Assembly (NCBI GenBank): GCA_016719615.1
Contig: JADJYQ010000001.1
Span: 1,524,501-1,588,500 of the forward strand
DNA length: 64,000 nt
Reading direction: 5' to 3'
Origin: Saprospiraceae bacterium
GTDB taxonomy: Bacteria > Bacteroidota > Bacteroidia > Chitinophagales > Saprospiraceae
How positions within the stretch are numbered: position 1 is the first letter of the stretch; every line of letters begins with the position of its first letter. A program made the position numbers and the translations under genes. The notes beneath the pieces were generated by a model. The model had not been told where the DNA came from and did not search any database. It saw only the letters and a list, made by a program, of their open reading frames with translations. This document shows, in pieces, positions 19,753 through 28,404 of this stretch.

Positions 19753-21404
19753 TTATAAAAGTTGAAATTCAGGAAGTGTAACCAAATAATTCATCAAGTT
19801 TATGAACTGGTTGGGCACGGAAACGTAATTCAAAGTCCAGGTTCCATCATTATAGTAGTTTAACGGAACTGAAGCTTTAAATACGCCAATTGCAGATTCA
19901 ATAATTTCTTCTGGAAGGGTCGCTGTAAAAAAATAGCCGATAACTGCTCTAACAATTGGATCAGGATCACTACTGTTATTGGAAAGCGTCTTCAGGAAGC
20001 TTCTGTACTTTTCTTTAGTCCTATCGTATTGAAAATAGTAACTGAATTGATCCCGATTATATCGCCACCTGTTGACCAAGGTAAATTCATTTAACCAGGC
20101 ACGATACCCAGGCCAACCCGCTACATTGACCGGATTAAATAATCTTTGGCCGAGATTGGTATTTGAATTATAAATATGACTTAATGTATCTCTGTTTAAT
20201 GAATTTGGAAAATTCGTTGGATCGGGTACTTCCGCTTGAAAAGTATTGTTGATCCACTTATATTTAAAATAATCTTTACCAGCTTCCAATCCCAGACTTC
20301 TGAAATAATGAATTTGATTTTCAATATGACTTTTAATGCCCAGCCCCATGACTTCTTCTTCATAAAAATGTTCACTTTTGAAAAGAGTTTTGAGTACAGT
20401 AGCAATATTAAAGTTGCTCGAAATAAATACTTGAGCAAGGCCATCAAGTATTTCTTCTGGGGGTTCATTATATACATAGTATTTATACAGTTTGCCACAG
20501 ATAAATCTGGCTACTTCATTCTTTTTGTTTTGAAGATAAGTTCATCGTGCAATAGGTTGTATTCATTTCTAGCTTTTTGCATGGCTTCAGCATCTGTGCT
20601 GGGCACAACGCCACCATTATCACCTATAGCTTGACCAAATATGAACTTACCTTTCCAATCATGATTATTTCTGTAAAAGACAAACTGATCTGTTTTCGTT
20701 GGTCCAATGATATAATTCCCGCTGCCTGCCGGGGATTCATAATATTGAATATTCCACCCCGTTAATAAACGCGCAGTTTCTGCAACGTCTCTTTGTGTAT
20801 AATTGCCAACACCCATGGTAAATAACTCGAGCAGTTCGCGGGCGTAATTTTCATTTGGCGAATAGCGCGTATTGTATCTGCCGTCGAGATAAATGAGCAT
20901 AGATGGAGTCAAGCCCATGGCCTTAACGAAGTCTTTAAAATTACCTAAAGCGTGTTTATGCAGCAGGTAATAATATTGAAAGACCCAGGTTGGGCGATTG
21001 CCGGCATCATCGGCTGTTGTTACAAAATGATTAGCCCAAAAGAGAACTAATTTGTGGCGTATCCCTTCAGTGATCATTCCATTAAACCACATATGGACCA
21101 ATTCCAGATACTTGTAATAAGCGTTGGGGTCTTCAGCAATATTTTGCTCAGCCCAAGCATAGGTATAATCAATGGTGGTAACGCCAACTTTCCTTTCGCC
21201 AGGCAAAGGATGGGTCGTTAAATTATTAAAGAGATAATCAACGAGTACAGCCGGGGTATTGGCTTTCGCCAGGTTGATTAAATTGAGTGGCGCTCCATTG
21301 CTGATCTTATTGTAGAGATGATGAATGCGTTTTTCATTCCAAGGCTTAGAAGGACTGGGAACGTATTGCTGTAATCCGCCAGTCAGGCAGTTTGTATTGG
21401 GCAT
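19753..21404 (-). pseudogene. DUF1800 family protein, frameshifted
   Basis: A member of the DUF1800 family, usually encoded just before a DUF1501 protein and of unknown activity. The first 290 residues contain WNEKRIHHLYNKIS, HMWFNGMITEG, LFWANHFVTT and YARELLELFTMGVGNYTQ, the family hallmark blocks. The second part contains ARFICGKLYKYYVY and LKTLFKSEHFYEEEV, then GWPGYRAWL. The parts are in different frames: an extra A in the A5 run (T5 at 20522-20526 on the plus strand) rejoins them as FKTKKNEVARFICGKLY, about 550 residues. It starts at the ATG at 21404 with no signal peptide visible. It begins the secretion-related minus-strand block. Confidence 0.85.
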
Positions 21405-21464
21405 ATTACCTGTTTTTAACCTCTGTAAAATTACAGATTAATGCACAAAAACCAAATAAAATAT

Positions 21465-21498
21465 TAAGGGTTCGCATTTTATCAATGCAAACCCTTTA
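21465..21498 (-). terminator. Terminator downstream of dnaK
   Basis: An imperfect hairpin: TAAAGGGTT-T-GCAT pairs with ATGC-G-AACCCTTA on the minus strand around a seven-base AT-rich loop, with one internal mismatch. It sits 23 bases after the dnaK stop and before the DUF1800 gene, so it should separate the two transcripts. The T-tract after it is weak. Confidence 0.7.
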
Positions 21499-21520
21499 AT
21501 TTAGTCTTAACTGCTAAACA

Positions 21521-23419
21521 TTAATTCTTGTTAACTTCCTCAAACTCAACATCTGTTACCTTTTCATCTCCATTTGTAGCGCTTGTATTGGCTGCGTTTT
21601 GCTCGGAGCTTTGTTGGTTCTGAGCTTGGTATAAATCCTGACTGGCAGCTTGCCATGCTTGATTTAAAGCTTCCATTGATTTGTCAATTTCTTCTAAGTT
21701 CTGAACTTTTAAAGCTTCTTTCAAAGTTAGCAGTGCGCTTGCAATATTTTCCTTTTTATCAGCTGGTAATTTGTCTCCAAACTCTTGCAATTGCTTCTCC
21801 GTTTGAAAAATAATGGAATCAGCCTGGTTTATTTTATCTGCAGTTTCGCGAATTTTTTTATCAGCTTCTGCATTCATTGCTGCCTCTGTTTTCATTTTTT
21901 CGATTTCCTCCTTGGATAATCCAGTTGAAGCCTCAATTCTGATGTTTTGCTTTTTACCGGTGCCTTTATCAAGTGCACTCACATTTAGGATTCCATTGGC
22001 ATCGATGTCAAAGCTTACTTCTACCTGAGGAACTCCTCTGGGTGCAGGTGGCAATCCATCCAGTATAAAACGTCCTACAGATCGGTTGTCTTTGGCCATT
22101 GGCCTTTCGCCCTGAAGAATATGTATTTCAACAGAAGGCTGATTATCTGCAGCTGTAGAATACACTTTAGATTTCTTGGTAGGAATGGTTGAATTGGATT
22201 CAATAACGACGTCATAAACACCACCCATAGTTTCAATTCCCAATGAAAGTGGGGTTACATCTAAAAGTAAAACGTCTTTTATCTCGCCGGTAAGAACCCC
22301 GCCTTGAATGGAAGCACCTACTGCAACTACCTCATCCGGGTTGACGCCTTTATTTGGTTTTTTGCCAAAAAATTCTTCCACTACTTGTTGGATTCTAGGA
22401 ATCCTTGTAGATCCTCCTACGAGGATAATTTCATCAATGTCATTTTTAGTCAAGCCGGCATCTCTCAAGGCATCTTCACAGGGTTTTAAAGTACGGCGAA
22501 CCAAATCATCAGCCAATTGCTCAAATTTTGCACGGCTTATCTTAAGAACGAGGTGTTTAGGAACACCATCTACGGCAGTCACATATGGCAAGTTTATTTC
22601 AGTTTCTGTAGAACTGGAGAGTTCGACTTTTGCTTTTTCCGCAGCTTCTTTTAAACGCTGCAATGCCATTGGATCTTTCCTTAAATCAATGTTCTCCTGA
22701 GCTTTAAATTGATCTGCAAGATAATCGATCAATACCTGATCAAAATCATCACCTCCTAAATGCGTATCACCATTTGTTGATTTTACTTCGAAGACACCAT
22801 CGCCTAATTCCAGAATCGAAATGTCAAATGTTCCACCACCGAGATCGTAAACGGCAATGGTCATGTCTTGGGTTTTCTTGTCGAGACCGTACGCTAGGGC
22901 CGCCGCTGTGGGTTCATTTATGATTCTTTTGACAACGAGTCCTGCAATTTCACCGGCTTCTTTTGTGGCCTGCCTTTGTGAATCGTTAAAGTAAGCAGGC
23001 ACTGTAATAACTGCTTCGGTTACTTCGTGTCCTAAAAAGTCTTCTGCCGTTTTCTTCATTTTTTGAAGAATAATGGCACTGATTTCCTGAGGAGTATAAA
23101 GCCTGCCATCAATATTGACCCTGATGGTATTATTATCACCTTTATCAATTTTAAAAGCAGTTCGGCTGATTTCTTTACTCGATTCATCAAATCGACCACC
23201 CATAAATCGCTTAATAGACGCAATTGTTCTTTTAGGATTGGTAATCGCCTGACGCTTTGCAGGATCACCTACTTTGCGTTCCCCATTATCCAAAAATGCA
23301 ACAATTGAAGGAGTTGTCCTTCTCCCTTCGTCATTGGCAATAACCACTGGTTCATTGCCTTCCATCACAGCTACACAGGAATTCGTCGTACCTAAATCAA
23401 TTCCAATTATTTTTCCCAT
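21521..23419 (-). CDS. dnaK: Chaperone protein DnaK (Hsp70)
   Basis: ATP-dependent chaperone for nascent and misfolded proteins. The 632 residues carry the N-terminal ATPase with IGIDLGTTNSCVAV, AVITVPAYFNDSQRQATK, VYDLGGGTFDISIL and the adenosine motif LVGGSTRIPRIQQ. The substrate-binding domain follows (LLLDVTPLSLGIETMGG), then a helical lid with a Gln/Asn-rich tail ending in DVEFEEVNK. Full length and intact. Neither grpE nor dnaJ is adjacent. The upstream 147 bases lack a clear TAnnTTTG element and contain a small dyad, consistent with separate heat-shock control, but no CIRCE sequence is present. Confidence 0.98.
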   Translation of the reverse strand: MGKIIGIDLGTTNSCVAVMEGNEPVVIANDEGRRTTPSIVAFLDNGERKVGDPAKRQAITNPKRTIASIKRFMGGRFDESSKEISRTAFKIDKGDNNTIRVNIDGRLYTPQEISAIILQKMKKTAEDFLGHEVTEAVITVPAYFNDSQRQATKEAGEIAGLVVKRIINEPTAAALAYGLDKKTQDMTIAVYDLGGGTFDISILELGDGVFEVKSTNGDTHLGGDDFDQVLIDYLADQFKAQENIDLRKDPMALQRLKEAAEKAKVELSSSTETEINLPYVTAVDGVPKHLVLKISRAKFEQLADDLVRRTLKPCEDALRDAGLTKNDIDEIILVGGSTRIPRIQQVVEEFFGKKPNKGVNPDEVVAVGASIQGGVLTGEIKDVLLLDVTPLSLGIETMGGVYDVVIESNSTIPTKKSKVYSTAADNQPSVEIHILQGERPMAKDNRSVGRFILDGLPPAPRGVPQVEVSFDIDANGILNVSALDKGTGKKQNIRIEASTGLSKEEIEKMKTEAAMNAEADKKIRETADKINQADSIIFQTEKQLQEFGDKLPADKKENIASALLTLKEALKVQNLEEIDKSMEALNQAWQAASQDLYQAQNQQSSEQNAANTSATNGDEKVTDVEFEEVNKN

Positions 23420-23449
23420 TTTCTTTTATTTATGGCCTTTAGGTCAATA

Positions 23450-23464
23450 CTCGTGCCATACGAG
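23450..23464. promoter_or_regulatory. Small inverted repeat upstream of dnaK
   Basis: CTCGT-GCCAT-ACGAG, a perfect 5-bp dyad with a 5-base loop, 31 bases before the dnaK start codon. A second longer-range dyad (GGTCAAT at 23442-23448 and ATTGACC at 23508-23514) brackets it. Either could be an operator or simply chance in AT-rich DNA. Confidence 0.2.
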
Positions 23465-23566
23465 AAAATGGCAGATTTTGACATATTTAGTCACAAATTA
23501 GCAACAAATTGACCTATTATAATATATTTAATATGTCAAAAAGTCAGGTAAAAGTTTTGAAATGCA

Positions 23567-24571
23567 CTATTTGAAAGTAAGATCTCTTGTTAGTGGATGC
23601 ACTTTAAGAGAATCTGTTGTAGGTTCTTGAGGTGTGATGGATTTAATAATGCTATGCGTTGAGCTAAAAATTCCAAAACCTTGAGAAAGATTGGTATACC
23701 TTGGTATTTCCTGACTGGCTGTGATTCCAGTATTTGCATTTAAAATTTCAAAATATTCCTTGATTTCTGGACCACCCCCTACGAGATGAAAATCAAGTTT
23801 GATAAGATATCTCTCGATGCCTGTTTCCGGGCTCAATTTATCGTTTAAAAAATTATATAAACTAGAACCAAATACTTTGACACTGGAAAATATTTCACCG
23901 CTACCCTCCCTTCCCGGAAAATTTGTAGTGATTGGCATTTCTATGATTTTGATGATAGAGCTTCCTGTAGTGATATTAAATTCTTCTACATGGATCAGGG
24001 CTTTCAGATTAAATAAACGCGCATTGGTGCGATGTTTCCATTGGAAGTCATAATTATTGATAGAAAAAAACTTCAATTGTTTCGTGTTATCATCTGGAAA
24101 AGTGAATTTCATGTCACTCACTGAAGCTATTTTAGCGGTTACGGGACTTGCCAATTCACTCGTTTGAACAATTATTTGCAAGCTATCACCACCATTCCAT
24201 TGCATAGCTGAGGTTTTAATTTTGTACAGGATATTTGGCGATTGTGCAAATGGGCCTGAATTTCTTGTAAATCCTTCCAAATTGCCATCAACCTTACTAA
24301 GTGTGTACTCTTTTGATTGCGTGAGGTTTACTATTTTAACCAGGGGATCATTATAATAAAGAGAATCGGGATTTTGGGCTATAGTTGAGGCTGAAATATC
24401 TTCACTTACAAAAGCTTTTTCAACCCGTATAAATTGCGCGGTGTCTGTTCGATCCATAAAACCATATATGACTGGAATTGCCTTGAAGGGTTCTGTAAGT
24501 TGAAAATCCTCATCACATGCAGCTAAAGTTAGGATTAAAACTGCGAAACCGGCAAATTTTATCTGTTTCAT
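23567..24571 (-). CDS. DUF4249 family outer-membrane lipoprotein
   Basis: A 334-residue lipoprotein: signal peptide with lipobox LAAC and Cys19 followed by DEDFQL, then the DUF4249 pattern (PVIYGFMDRTDTAQFIRVEKAF near residue 33, YTLSKVDGNLEG, and FSINNYDFQWKHRTNARLF). The terminal block GFGIFSST is the most conserved piece of the family. DUF4249 genes often sit beside TonB-dependent receptors in Bacteroidota, but none is next to this one. The function is unknown; an outer-membrane accessory role is inference. Its -7 element lies four bases before the ATG, which suggests a leaderless message. Confidence 0.85.
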   Translation of the reverse strand: MKQIKFAGFAVLILTLAACDEDFQLTEPFKAIPVIYGFMDRTDTAQFIRVEKAFVSEDISASTIAQNPDSLYYNDPLVKIVNLTQSKEYTLSKVDGNLEGFTRNSGPFAQSPNILYKIKTSAMQWNGGDSLQIIVQTSELASPVTAKIASVSDMKFTFPDDNTKQLKFFSINNYDFQWKHRTNARLFNLKALIHVEEFNITTGSSIIKIIEMPITTNFPGREGSGEIFSSVKVFGSSLYNFLNDKLSPETGIERYLIKLDFHLVGGGPEIKEYFEILNANTGITASQEIPRYTNLSQGFGIFSSTHSIIKSITPQEPTTDSLKVHPLTRDLTFK

Positions 24572-24575
24572 TGTA

Positions 24576-24608
24576 CAAAGATAGGCTTTGAAAATATGCT
24601 TTTAGCAA
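24576..24608 (-). promoter_or_regulatory. Promoter of the DUF4249 gene (-33 TTG and -7 TATCTTTG)
   Basis: On the minus strand, TATCTTTG at 24576-24583 matches TAnnTTTG exactly, with a TTG at 24606-24608 spaced by 22 bases. Only four bases separate the element from the ATG, so the transcript should start at or next to the start codon. Confidence 0.6.
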
Positions 24609-24686
24609 TTTTAACGAAATTTGCAAAACCGCATTGTTCCAAATTAAGGAAATCAATCGAGGTTTAGCCGAAAGCTATTTTTCAAC

Positions 24687-24694
24687 TACCTTTG
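24687..24694 (+). promoter_or_regulatory. -7 promoter element of panB
   Basis: TACCTTTG matches TAnnTTTG exactly and lies four bases before the panB ATG at 24699, the same geometry as the divergent DUF4249 gene. The -33 position holds TTT rather than TTG. A leaderless panB mRNA is predicted. Confidence 0.55.
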
Positions 24695-24698
24695 GGCC

Positions 24699-25514
24699 AT
24701 GTCTTTGCAAAAAAACATTAAAAGAATTACAACCCATACCCTTCAGGAAATGAAGGCAAATGGGCATAAAATTGCCATGTTAACGGCCTATGATTATTCC
24801 ATGGCGAAACTTTTGGATGCTGCAGGAATTGATGTCTTGTTGGTTGGAGATTCAGCGTCAAATGTTATGGCAGGACATGAAACAACCCTGCCTATTACTT
24901 TAGATCAAATGATTTACCACGCCCAGTCGGTGGTCCGTGCAGTTCAAAGGGCTCTGGTTGTGGTAGATATGCCATTTGGATCCTACCAGGGAAATAGTAG
25001 ATTGGCATTGGAATCTGCGATTCGAATCATGAAAGAAAGTGGCGCCCATGCCGTTAAATTAGAAGGTGGTGAAGAAATTGCGGAATCTGTGAAACGCATT
25101 CTAACCGCTGGTATTCCTGTAATGGGACATCTTGGTTTGACTCCACAATCAATTTATAAATTTGGGACTTATGTGGTCAGAGCTAAAGAAGATGCTGAGG
25201 CCGAAAAATTGAAACATGATGCCAAATTGTTACAAGAATCCGGATGTTTTGCTCTTGTTCTTGAAAAAATCCCTGCAAAACTAGCGGAAGAAGTCAGTTT
25301 AAGTTTAGAAATACCAACCATTGGAATAGGTGCAGGCGCAGGGGCTGATGGTCAGGTTTTAGTAAGCCATGACATGCTGGGTATCAATCACGAATTTCAT
25401 CCAAGATTTCTTAGAAGATATGCTGAACTCCATGAAGTCATTAATGCTGCAGTAAAAAAGTATATATCTGATATTAGAAACCGTGAATTCCCAAATGCTA
25501 ATGAACAATATTAA
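24699..25514 (+). CDS. panB: 3-methyl-2-oxobutanoate hydroxymethyltransferase (pantothenate synthesis)
   Basis: Transfers a hydroxymethyl group from 5,10-methylene-THF to 2-oxoisovalerate, giving ketopantoate for pantothenate and coenzyme A. The 271 residues show the whole family signature: MLTAYDYSMAKLLDAAGID, LVGDSASNVMAGHETTLPIT with metal-binding Asp, VVVDMPFGSYQ, AVKLEGGEE, VMGHLGLTPQS with the Mg2+-site residues, and PTIGIGAGAGADGQVLV. The start is supported by length and by the -7 element just upstream. The stop overlaps the mltG start as TAATG, so the two are translationally coupled although functionally unrelated. Confidence 0.97.
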   Translation: MSLQKNIKRITTHTLQEMKANGHKIAMLTAYDYSMAKLLDAAGIDVLLVGDSASNVMAGHETTLPITLDQMIYHAQSVVRAVQRALVVVDMPFGSYQGNSRLALESAIRIMKESGAHAVKLEGGEEIAESVKRILTAGIPVMGHLGLTPQSIYKFGTYVVRAKEDAEAEKLKHDAKLLQESGCFALVLEKIPAKLAEEVSLSLEIPTIGIGAGAGADGQVLVSHDMLGINHEFHPRFLRRYAELHEVINAAVKKYISDIRNREFPNANEQY

Positions 25515-26539
25515 TGCTGGTTAAAAGGGCTTTTTATTATTTGTTAGGCTTTACTGTAATTTGTGGAAGTATAATGGGCTTTTTCGTCTATTATGCCGCA
25601 TTTAAACCCAATGTAAAATTTAAGTCTGAAGGATTCTCACTATATATCTATCCACATGATACAAAAGATAGTGTTTTTCTGAAACTCGATACGATGCTTT
25701 TAGATCCTTGCTCATTTATTAGATTGACCAAGGTACTGCAGATTGATTATTGGAAATCAGGTAAATACCAGTTGACCCGGGGAATGGATAATTTTGCTAT
25801 TTTAAAAAAATTGAGAAATGGCAATCAGACTCCAATAAATCTCACTTTTAATAATGCAAAAGATATTAACGAACTCTGTGGAATTTTGGGAAAACAATTG
25901 ATGCATGATTCAACCGTTCTCGTTGAAAAATGGACAAATGATAAATTTTTGAAAGATCAACAGTTACGCACTGAAAACATACTGTGTCGTTTCATTCCTA
26001 ATACATATCAGGTTTATTGGAATATCAGTCCTGAAAAATTATACCGAAAACTTTCGGATGAACATGAAGCTTTTTGGCTAAAAAATGATAGAAAGGCTAA
26101 AGCTGCGCAAAAAAATTTGAGCATTGATGATGTTTATATTCTTGCTTCAATCGTTGAAAAAGAAACCAACGTCGAAGATGAAAAAGCATTGATTGCTGGA
26201 GTTTATCTTAACAGGCTTCGATCTGGAATGAAACTTCAGGCAGACCCAACAGTCGTCTTTTCGCTGCGGAGAGATAATGTTTATCGGGTTTTGCTGGAGC
26301 ATCTTAAAATCGATTCCCCGTTTAATACTTATTTGTACGAAGGCTTGCCACCGGGTCCCATCTATATGCCATCAATATCAACCATTGATTCTGTTCTGGA
26401 AAGTCCGACAAATGGATATTTGTTTTTTTGTGCGAAACCGGGCTACGAAGGTCGGCATGTTTTTGCAGAAACCCTAAGAGCACACAGCATCAATGCAACC
26501 GCCTACCGGCGATGGCTGGATAAAGAAAAAATTAAATAA
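25514..26539 (+). CDS. mltG: Endolytic murein transglycosylase MltG (YceG-like)
   Basis: Cleaves nascent peptidoglycan strands at the membrane and so sets glycan length. The 341-residue product has an N-terminal membrane anchor (about residues 7-27), a LysM-like linker region, and the YceG catalytic domain with the essential Glu in ASIVEKETN at about residue 217. GVYLNRLRSGMKLQADPTV, FNTYLYEGLPPGPI and a C-terminal HVFAET follow. All hallmark residues are present. It starts on the ATG that overlaps the panB stop. It converges on a lipoprotein gene with no gap to speak of. Confidence 0.95.
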   Translation: MLVKRAFYYLLGFTVICGSIMGFFVYYAAFKPNVKFKSEGFSLYIYPHDTKDSVFLKLDTMLLDPCSFIRLTKVLQIDYWKSGKYQLTRGMDNFAILKKLRNGNQTPINLTFNNAKDINELCGILGKQLMHDSTVLVEKWTNDKFLKDQQLRTENILCRFIPNTYQVYWNISPEKLYRKLSDEHEAFWLKNDRKAKAAQKNLSIDDVYILASIVEKETNVEDEKALIAGVYLNRLRSGMKLQADPTVVFSLRRDNVYRVLLEHLKIDSPFNTYLYEGLPPGPIYMPSISTIDSVLESPTNGYLFFCAKPGYEGRHVFAETLRAHSINATAYRRWLDKEKIK

Positions 26540-26540
26540 T

Positions 26541-27068
26541 CTATTTTTTTTCAGGCAGCGAGGCTGATCTTCTCAATTTGATTTGCCAGGGATTGTTGCC
26601 ATATTTTGATGTTCCAACCAAAAGTAAGTTAGCCGGATCTTTTTTTACTTTCCATTCAGAGGCTGCCTTTTCGGATCTGAGTTCGAGTACATCTTCCTTT
26701 TCCGATTCTGTAAATAAATAATAACCGGAATCTAAGGTATCCTGATATAATCCTTGCTTAAAGGTCCCGTTTGATAATAAATCCAGCCATTGCCCTTCAT
26801 AAACATTTTCTTTTGGTGTTGGATCTTTTATGGAGAGTGCAAAGGCATAATGCCAGATTTGATCTGTAATTTCGTTATTGATCTTCTGTTTTCCGGCAGC
26901 TTCTATAAATTTAGCATCGGGCTTGTTCATGGCTGCGGGTGGTAATTTGATTTCTTCAGTGCTTGTCTCAGATTCTGTATTTGATGTTTCATTGCTTTGT
27001 TGCTTGTTATCTTTACAACTAATACAAACAAAAAGCAGGATGATGGAGAATAGTTTATACGATGTCAT
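26541..27068 (-). CDS. Small lipoprotein of unknown function
   Basis: A 175-residue exported lipoprotein: signal peptide with lipobox CISC (Cys18) followed by a charged Asn/Ser/Glu-rich linker (about 19-50) and a compact domain from about 60 with GQWLDLLSNGTFKQG and SGYYLFTESEKEDVLEL. That reads like a small beta-barrel similar to lipocalin-like or TamL-type modules, but I cannot name a family. It is divergent from tilS, with 13 bases between the two ATGs. Confidence 0.65.
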   Translation of the reverse strand: MTSYKLFSIILLFVCISCKDNKQQSNETSNTESETSTEEIKLPPAAMNKPDAKFIEAAGKQKINNEITDQIWHYAFALSIKDPTPKENVYEGQWLDLLSNGTFKQGLYQDTLDSGYYLFTESEKEDVLELRSEKAASEWKVKKDPANLLLVGTSKYGNNPWQIKLRRSASLPEKK

Positions 27069-27081
27069 GTTACTTGATTAA

Positions 27082-28398
27082 ATGATGGATAATTTAGGCA
27101 AAACTATTGAAAATTCTAAATTATTTCCACGAACTGCCAAATTATTACTGGCAGTAAGCGGTGGCCTTGATTCTATGGTTTTGGCTCACCTTCTTCATTC
27201 GCTCAAATATAACATCGCTCTAGTCCATGTAAATTACCGATTAAGGGGCAATGATTCTGATTTAGATGCCAAAGTAGTTAAGGATTACGCAAATGAAAAT
27301 GGCATTAGGGTTCACATTTTACATCTGAGAAGAAAGCTTGGAAAGGGAAATCTGCAAGACAGGGCCCGAAAAATCAGATATGCATATTTTGAAAAAATCA
27401 GAAACGATTTCAATTACGAATTTATACTAACAGCTCACCATCGTGAGGATGTTCTTGAAAGCTTTTTTTACAATTTAAGCAGAGGTGCAGGATTAAAAGG
27501 CTTAAAGTCCATTCCAAAAGTAAATGGAATATATGTAAGGCCTTTGTTGAATATTGATAAACAAAGTTTATACCAATACGCAATGTTGCATCAGGTGGCT
27601 TATAGAGATGATAAAAGTAATTTTACGAATGAATACGAGCGTAATTTTATTCGCAATGAGATTATTCCTTTGATTGAAAGCCGTTTTCCAAGTTTCAGGA
27701 ACATGGCGAGCAGGAGTATAAATCATCTCAAAAGTTCATATGCTTTTTTTGAAAGTTCGTTTGCAAATTGGAAAGCCTTAAATATCAATGAACGCAATCA
27801 TGAAATGCACATCTCCTACGCTGGTGAAGCGGATAAAGTATTTATTGCTCATCTTTTAGCAGAAATTCATTTTCATCCTGAAACAGTATTTAAAATTATG
27901 GATTCCTTGTCAGTTTCAGGCAGAAAATTCAACAATAATTTAGGAGGAGTCCTTGTCATAGATCGGAATAAATTGATTTACTCAACAAGAATAAATAAGA
28001 ATGAATATTTCAAAAAAATAACAAATAAGAGCCGGGTTCTTAAAATACCTCACGGAAGCTTTTCGATTCAACGCGGTTTTGCAACAAAGGATTTGATTTT
28101 GACAGATTTGAAAGATCAAAATAAAGCCATTTTTGATGTGCAAAATCTTGGATTTCCATTGTTTTTGCGCAATTGGCAAAAGGGCGATAGGATTAAGCCT
28201 TTTGGTTTGTCAGGGAAAAGCAAAAAAGTGCAGGATGTTTTTACTGATTGCAAATTGAATATCATTGAAAAATCAAAAGTACCCATGGTTTGTTCAGGAG
28301 ATCAAATCATTTGGATTCCTGGAATTTTGAGGTCAAATCATTATCTTGTAAACGAAGATACTACTTCTATTCTTACCTTAAGATGGAATCCTGCATAG
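27082..28398 (+). CDS. tilS: tRNA(Ile)-lysidine synthase
   Basis: Adds lysine to C34 of the CAU-anticodon tRNA-Ile so that it reads AUA, an essential step. Seen in 438 residues: the PP-loop LLAVSGGLDSMVLAHLL at about 23-39, a second conserved region LTAHHREDVLESFFYNLSRG, RPLLNIDKQSL, and NEYERNFIRNEIIP. The C-terminal TilS_C domain has NWQKGDRIKPFGLSGKSKKV. The first ATG at 27082 is followed directly by another; either may be used. It converges on a minus-strand secreted protein. Confidence 0.96.
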   Translation: MMDNLGKTIENSKLFPRTAKLLLAVSGGLDSMVLAHLLHSLKYNIALVHVNYRLRGNDSDLDAKVVKDYANENGIRVHILHLRRKLGKGNLQDRARKIRYAYFEKIRNDFNYEFILTAHHREDVLESFFYNLSRGAGLKGLKSIPKVNGIYVRPLLNIDKQSLYQYAMLHQVAYRDDKSNFTNEYERNFIRNEIIPLIESRFPSFRNMASRSINHLKSSYAFFESSFANWKALNINERNHEMHISYAGEADKVFIAHLLAEIHFHPETVFKIMDSLSVSGRKFNNNLGGVLVIDRNKLIYSTRINKNEYFKKITNKSRVLKIPHGSFSIQRGFATKDLILTDLKDQNKAIFDVQNLGFPLFLRNWQKGDRIKPFGLSGKSKKVQDVFTDCKLNIIEKSKVPMVCSGDQIIWIPGILRSNHYLVNEDTTSILTLRWNPA

Positions 28399-28404
28399 GA
28401 AAAT

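Noticed and set aside
20196..20498. 100-codon frame within the DUF1800 gene
   Set aside because: Wrong frame between the two conserved halves of DUF1800; the family motifs are read in the neighbouring frame.
20236..20634. 132-codon plus-strand frame across the DUF1800 break
   Set aside because: Antisense to DUF1800; exists only because the region is AT-rich.
21423..21436. CTGTAA-AA-TTACAG dyad upstream of the DUF1800 gene as operator
   Set aside because: Loop too short and AT-rich background makes it likely by chance.
22308..22700. 130-codon open frame opposite dnaK
   Set aside because: Antisense frame within a highly conserved gene; no signal or family pattern. Frames at 21583, 21813 and 22304 are rejected for the same reason.
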